Source of the DNA: Desulfobacula sp.
GTDB lineage: Bacteria; Desulfobacterota; Desulfobacteria; Desulfobacterales; Desulfobacteraceae
Assembly (NCBI RefSeq): GCF_030611305.1
Contig: NZ_JAUWQB010000008.1
Coordinates: 1-63,910, forward strand
Direction of reading: 5' to 3'
DNA: 63,910 bases
Shown: piece after piece, positions 60,181 to 63,910 of the stretch
How the letters are laid out: the number at the start of each line of letters is the position of its first letter
Numbering within the stretch: the first letter of the stretch is position 1
Made by a program: the position numbers and the translations under genes
Notes under the pieces: generated by a model
The model's input: the letters and a program-made list of their open reading frames with translations, nothing else
Told to the model about the DNA's origin: nothing
The model's database searches: none

Positions 60181-63100
60181 ATGAAATTTATTGCTGACCT
60201 TCACATTCATTCGAAGTATTCAAGGGCTACAGCCAGGAATCTTGATTTTGAAAACCTTTATTATGCTGCACAAATTAAAGGAGTACAGGTTCTCGGAACC
60301 GGGGATTTTACCTATCCTGCCTGGATCAGTGATATTGAGTCCAAACTTGAAGAGGCAGAGCCGGGATTGTTTTCCCTGAAAAGGCAGATTGCAAAGGATA
60401 TCGATAAAACTATTCCCGAAAACTGCAGGAACCCTGTCCGGTTTATCCTGCAGACGGAAATCAGTAATATTTATAAGAAAGATGACCGGGTGAGAAAAAA
60501 TCATAACCTGGTTTATTTTCCTGATATTGAGAGTGTAAAAAAATTTAATGCCAAACTTGATTCCATTGGAAACATCAAATCCGACGGCCGGCCGATACTG
60601 GGGCTTGATGCAGCAGATCTGCTTTCCATTATGCTGGATATCAATGATAAAGGTTTTTTTGTGCCGGCCCATATCTGGACACCCTGGTTTTCCATGTTCG
60701 GATCAAAATCAGGGTTTGATTCCATTGAAGAGTGTTTTGGTTCATTAAAGGAGCATATCTTTGCCGTTGAAACAGGATTGTCTTCCGATCCTCCCATGAA
60801 CTGGCGTATTGAAGATCTGGATAATGTCAGGCTGATGTCTAATTCCGATGCCCATTCACCCGGGTACATAGGAAGGAATGCTTCTGTGTTTAATACCGAC
60901 TTGAGTTTTTTCCATATCCGCCAGGCCCTTGAAAAAAATGACCTTGAAAAATATCAGGGCACACTGGACATGTACCCCCATCAGGGCAAATACCATTATG
61001 ACGGCCACAGGAAATGTAATATCTGTCTCAATCCTGCCACTACTGCTCAAATTGACGGCATCTGCCCCGAGTGCGGGCGTAAAGTGACCTATGGAGTGCT
61101 GAACAGGGTTCAGGAGCTTGCCACAAGGCCGGAAGGGTATAAGCCAGAAAACCGGCACGGATTCAAAAGCATTGTTTCCCTTGCCGATATCCTCTCTGAA
61201 ATTTTTGAGGTGGGACCCAAAACCAAGAAAGTGGCAGGCTATTATAACAGGGCCATCGAAACCCTGGGGCCGGAGCTTGGGATTCTTTTGGACAAATCTG
61301 CCGAAAAAATAGAAACCGCCAATGTACCTCTGCTGGCAGAAGCCATCATGAAGATGCGAACAGGGGATATCAGCATTGACCCGGGGTATGATGGCGAATA
61401 TGGGAAAGTGACTCTTTTTTCAAGGCAGGAAAAAGAACGGCTGAAAGGAGAGAAACACCTCCTGTTTGACCTGCCCGGGAAAAGAGTTAAAACAAGGGCA
61501 AAGAAAGCTGTTATAAACCCGGATTTTAAAAAAAAGAAAATAAAAAAGAATCAGAAAATAAAGCAGACTGTTAAAACCCGGGATCTTTTAACCGGTCTGA
61601 ATTCCAAACAAAAGAAAGCGGTTGAATCAACTGCCGGTGCAATGGTAATCCAGGCCGGGCCCGGTACAGGAAAAACAAGAACATTGACGGCTAAAATTGC
61701 CCATCTTGTATCGAAGAAAGATATTGATCCGGGCAACATTCTTGCCCTGACGTTTACCAACAAGGCGGCAAAAGAACTTGAACAGCGAATAGACAAATAT
61801 GTACCTGAAACAAAAACGCCTGTGCCGGCAGCGACCTTCCATTCTTTTTGTTTAAGGCTTTTAAAAGAATACAAAGGCTTTAATGCTGCCATTGCCGATG
61901 ATCCGGTACGACTTTCGTTGGTCAGGGAAGCCATGGGGGGAAATGCCAAAATAAGGGCGGCAAAAAGAAAAGATCAAATGATTTGCCTGTGCAAGCAGAA
62001 TTTACTGGGCCCTGATGATGATTTTAAAAAACTCATGGCTGATGAAGATAGAGACGCCTTTAAAGAGGTATATCAAACCTATCAAGCTCTTTGTAACGAA
62101 CAGAATGTGGTAGATTTTGAAGACCTGATTTTCATGACGGTCAAGATGCTGACTGATGATCAAGAAATTTTGTCAAAAGTTCAAAAAACGTATCACTATA
62201 TTTTTATTGATGAATACCAGGACTTGAATTTTGGTCAGTATGAGCTTGCAAAGCTTATTTCAAAGGATAATCATATTGTTGTGATTGGTGATCCTGATCA
62301 ATCAATTTACGGGTTCAGGGGGTCGGACAATAAATATTTCAAACGATTTGCCCTTGATTTTCCGGGATGTGAAAAGATTATACTGACTAAAAACTACAGG
62401 TCCGTGCAGACTATTCTTGACGCCTCTTTTCAAATGATCAGCAAATCTTTGGAGAATGAAAAGCAACTCAAGGTTTTTTCAGATGTGGAAAGCACCAAAA
62501 AATTGATCATCAAGGAGACAGCTACAGAACGAGCAGAGGCCGTGGCCATTGGCAAGATGATTGAAAAGCTCGTGGGTGGAACCTCCTTTTTTTCAATGGA
62601 TGCCGGCAAAACAGATCCGGACGAACAAAAAGAGTATTCTTTTGCAGATTTTGCCATTCTTTATCGAACCGGCAGACAGTGCGAGACCTTTATCAGCGTG
62701 TTTGAAAAAGAGGGTATCCCTTTTCAGACAGCAGATAAAAAGAAATTATTTGAAATAGATGGTATAAAACAATTGATCAATCTTTGCAGAATTATGGTTG
62801 AAAGTGCAGACTTTCCGGATGAGCTTAAAGATTGTGACACTGAGACATGGTTAAAATTTTTGTGCAAAAAAGAAGATTTAGATAAAAGGATTAAAGGCAA
62901 TGACAAAGCAGAGCAGGCTTTTGAAAAGCTTTTATCCATTGCAAGGCTGCACAATGATTTGAAAAATTTTCTTAATGCGCTTGTCTTAAATCAGGATACA
63001 GATACCCTGGAGTTTAATGTGGAAAAAGTGTCTTTGATGACCATGCATGCGGCCAAAGGGCTTGAATTTCCTGTCGTATTTGTTGCAGGATGTGAACAGG

Positions 63101-63357
63101 GGCTTATCCCCTTTGCAAAGGATGGTGAAAACGTAGATGATCTTGAAGAAGAACGTCGCCTGTTCTATGTTGCCATGACAAGGGCCATGGATATTCTTTG
63201 TTTGACTTATGCAAAAAAAAGAAGCATATATGGCACCAGAAAAAAAAGGCAACGATCTTGTTTTATTGAGGATATTGAAAAAAGGCTGACACAGGTTGAG
63301 AAAAGTCTTGTCCATCTGAAAGTAAGGGAAAAAGAAAAGCAGTTGGAATTGTTTTAA
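60181..63357 (+). CDS. EndoQ-like nuclease fused to UvrD-family helicase
   Basis: 1058 residues in one frame. Residues 1-~430: PHP-domain EndoQ-like nuclease: DLHIHSKYS, AHIWTPWFSMFGSKSGFD, SNSDAHSPG, and a zinc finger CNICLNP...CPECGRKV (~279-300). EndoQ incises DNA 5' of deaminated bases such as uracil and hypoxanthine (family knowledge). From ~470: superfamily 1A helicase, QAGPGTGKTRTL (Walker A), LTFTNKAAKELEQRI, ATFHSFCLRLLK, FIDEYQDLNFGQYELAKL, VIGDPDQSIYGFRGSD, LMTMHAAKGLEFPVVFVAG, EERRLFYVAMTRA. A basic Lys-rich linker joins the halves. Metal ligands and helicase motifs look intact. Suggests coupled incision and unwinding in base-deamination repair. Confidence 0.9.
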   Translation: MKFIADLHIHSKYSRATARNLDFENLYYAAQIKGVQVLGTGDFTYPAWISDIESKLEEAEPGLFSLKRQIAKDIDKTIPENCRNPVRFILQTEISNIYKKDDRVRKNHNLVYFPDIESVKKFNAKLDSIGNIKSDGRPILGLDAADLLSIMLDINDKGFFVPAHIWTPWFSMFGSKSGFDSIEECFGSLKEHIFAVETGLSSDPPMNWRIEDLDNVRLMSNSDAHSPGYIGRNASVFNTDLSFFHIRQALEKNDLEKYQGTLDMYPHQGKYHYDGHRKCNICLNPATTAQIDGICPECGRKVTYGVLNRVQELATRPEGYKPENRHGFKSIVSLADILSEIFEVGPKTKKVAGYYNRAIETLGPELGILLDKSAEKIETANVPLLAEAIMKMRTGDISIDPGYDGEYGKVTLFSRQEKERLKGEKHLLFDLPGKRVKTRAKKAVINPDFKKKKIKKNQKIKQTVKTRDLLTGLNSKQKKAVESTAGAMVIQAGPGTGKTRTLTAKIAHLVSKKDIDPGNILALTFTNKAAKELEQRIDKYVPETKTPVPAATFHSFCLRLLKEYKGFNAAIADDPVRLSLVREAMGGNAKIRAAKRKDQMICLCKQNLLGPDDDFKKLMADEDRDAFKEVYQTYQALCNEQNVVDFEDLIFMTVKMLTDDQEILSKVQKTYHYIFIDEYQDLNFGQYELAKLISKDNHIVVIGDPDQSIYGFRGSDNKYFKRFALDFPGCEKIILTKNYRSVQTILDASFQMISKSLENEKQLKVFSDVESTKKLIIKETATERAEAVAIGKMIEKLVGGTSFFSMDAGKTDPDEQKEYSFADFAILYRTGRQCETFISVFEKEGIPFQTADKKKLFEIDGIKQLINLCRIMVESADFPDELKDCDTETWLKFLCKKEDLDKRIKGNDKAEQAFEKLLSIARLHNDLKNFLNALVLNQDTDTLEFNVEKVSLMTMHAAKGLEFPVVFVAGCEQGLIPFAKDGENVDDLEEERRLFYVAMTRAMDILCLTYAKKRSIYGTRKKRQRSCFIEDIEKRLTQVEKSLVHLKVREKEKQLELF

Positions 63358-63398
63358 CCCAATTTGAATCGGTTACACTTAAGAACAGCAGGAAAATA

Positions 63399-63770
63399 AT
63401 GGAAAACATGATATATAAAAAGATTGAACTGGAAAATCACCAGACACTTGTCATTTCGGATATATCCAGAAAGATTAGCGCAGATGCCTATGTGGTGATC
63501 ATGAAGGCAAATATTGAAATCAAGATTGAAAAGCAATTGTTTTTGAACGACGCAATAGCTGATTTTAAATTTGAAGATATACTGGCAACACTGGGTGATA
63601 CTGTGATCTATGAATACAGGATCGAGCGGAATTTTATCATGGCTAAAGAAAAAGATGAGGTGTTTGAAGCTCTTGTTAAAACCTTTCTGGATAACCTGGG
63701 TCAATATATGGCAAACCCGAAGTTCCCGGGAAAACTTGTCCTGAAGGAATACAAAGACAGAATAAAATAA
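63399..63770 (+). CDS. Conserved-looking small protein of unknown function
   Basis: 123 residues, no signal or membrane helix. Alternating strands (YKKIELENHQTLVISDISRK, DAYVVIMKANIEIKIEKQLF) then helices (DEVFEALVKTFLDNLGQYM). I do not recognise it. Follows the EndoQ-UvrD gene by 41 bp on the same strand and could be co-transcribed; GGAAAATA precedes the start. Nothing is recognised in the final 140 bp of the window. Confidence 0.6.
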   Translation: MENMIYKKIELENHQTLVISDISRKISADAYVVIMKANIEIKIEKQLFLNDAIADFKFEDILATLGDTVIYEYRIERNFIMAKEKDEVFEALVKTFLDNLGQYMANPKFPGKLVLKEYKDRIK

Positions 63771-63910
63771 CCTAACCCAAGTTCGTCATTTTTTTAAAAA
63801 TCAAGGCTAATTTTATCAAAAAACCATGGGGTTGAAAATATAACGCACTGTATTTATTATATTTATTTTTTTGCTCGTCAATGTAGTGACCCATAGATTA
63901 ATTTTATTGT

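Overview
The window looks like the chromosome of a strictly anaerobic, sulfate-reducer-type deltaproteobacterium (Desulfobacterota, probably Desulfobacteraceae, near Desulfobacula/Desulfobacter). This is inferred from gene content: a reverse rubrerythrin with a D. africanus FdI-like ferredoxin, a DVU0298-family protein, a two-CW regulator, a glycyl-radical hydroxyproline dehydratase, an orphan MetV with polyferredoxins, a cobalamin riboswitch, and an EndoQ-UvrD fusion. No rRNA, tRNA, CRISPR array or intact insertion sequence was recognised.

Layout. 0.4-8.8 kb: cysteine synthesis operon (two-CW regulator, cysE, cysK), clpB, a PAS/sigma54 activator, then an oxygen/peroxide defence operon (small conserved protein, reverse rubrerythrin, ferredoxin) and a DVU0298 protein. 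9-14.6 kb: transglutaminase-like protein, MetE-like methyltransferase, DmdC-like acyl-CoA dehydrogenase with candidate TetR-type operators, DUF523 and Cys-cluster proteins. 14.6-29 kb: glycyl-radical activase and HypD, followed by two complete peptide ABC transporters arranged tail to tail, each with a stem-loop between the binding-protein and permease genes. 29.4-33.8 kb: AzlCD and LysE exporters, then a phage-shock locus (pspF divergent from sigma54-driven pspABC, plus a possible CTG-started membrane microprotein). 34-35.7 kb: two polyferredoxins and MetV. 35.7-41.4 kb: an MltD-like lytic transglycosylase split by a poly-A frameshift, a small Zn-ribbon ORF with in-frame UGA, gpt, argG, a winged-helix-like protein and an EmrE-like exporter.

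41.5-47.5 kb is the most unusual part. A mechanosensitive channel sits between a decayed fragment of a corrinoid/folate methyltransferase gene and a longer copy that carries an in-frame UAG. Facing it is a cobalamin-riboswitch operon encoding a TrpD-like phosphoribosyltransferase with altered motifs, a 66-aa protein, and a fusion of a zinc-dependent dehydrogenase with CobT. This suggests a non-standard step in cobamide lower-ligand handling (inference).

47.5-53.4 kb: DMT exporter, MaoC-like hydratase, NADP-glutamate dehydrogenase, and an unknown operon of cupin, GalT/HIT-like protein and a 135-aa protein. 53.5-54.9 kb is an accessory scar: an intact MazF-type toxin-antitoxin pair, an hsdR start fragment, a 5'-truncated hicA and a hicB broken by an 8-bp tandem duplication. 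54.9-63.8 kb: Pif1-type helicase, PatB-type lyase, a thioredoxin-HEAT protein, a 1058-aa EndoQ-UvrD fusion and a small unknown gene.

Several genes carry apparent lesions or recoding signals: a clpB NBD2 Walker A Thr to Ile change, the mltD A7 frameshift, UGA in the Zn-ribbon ORF, UAG in the methyltransferase, and the hicB duplication. Without reads or relatives, sequencing error, decay and genuine recoding cannot be told apart here. All functional assignments rest on motif reading by eye, with no database search.
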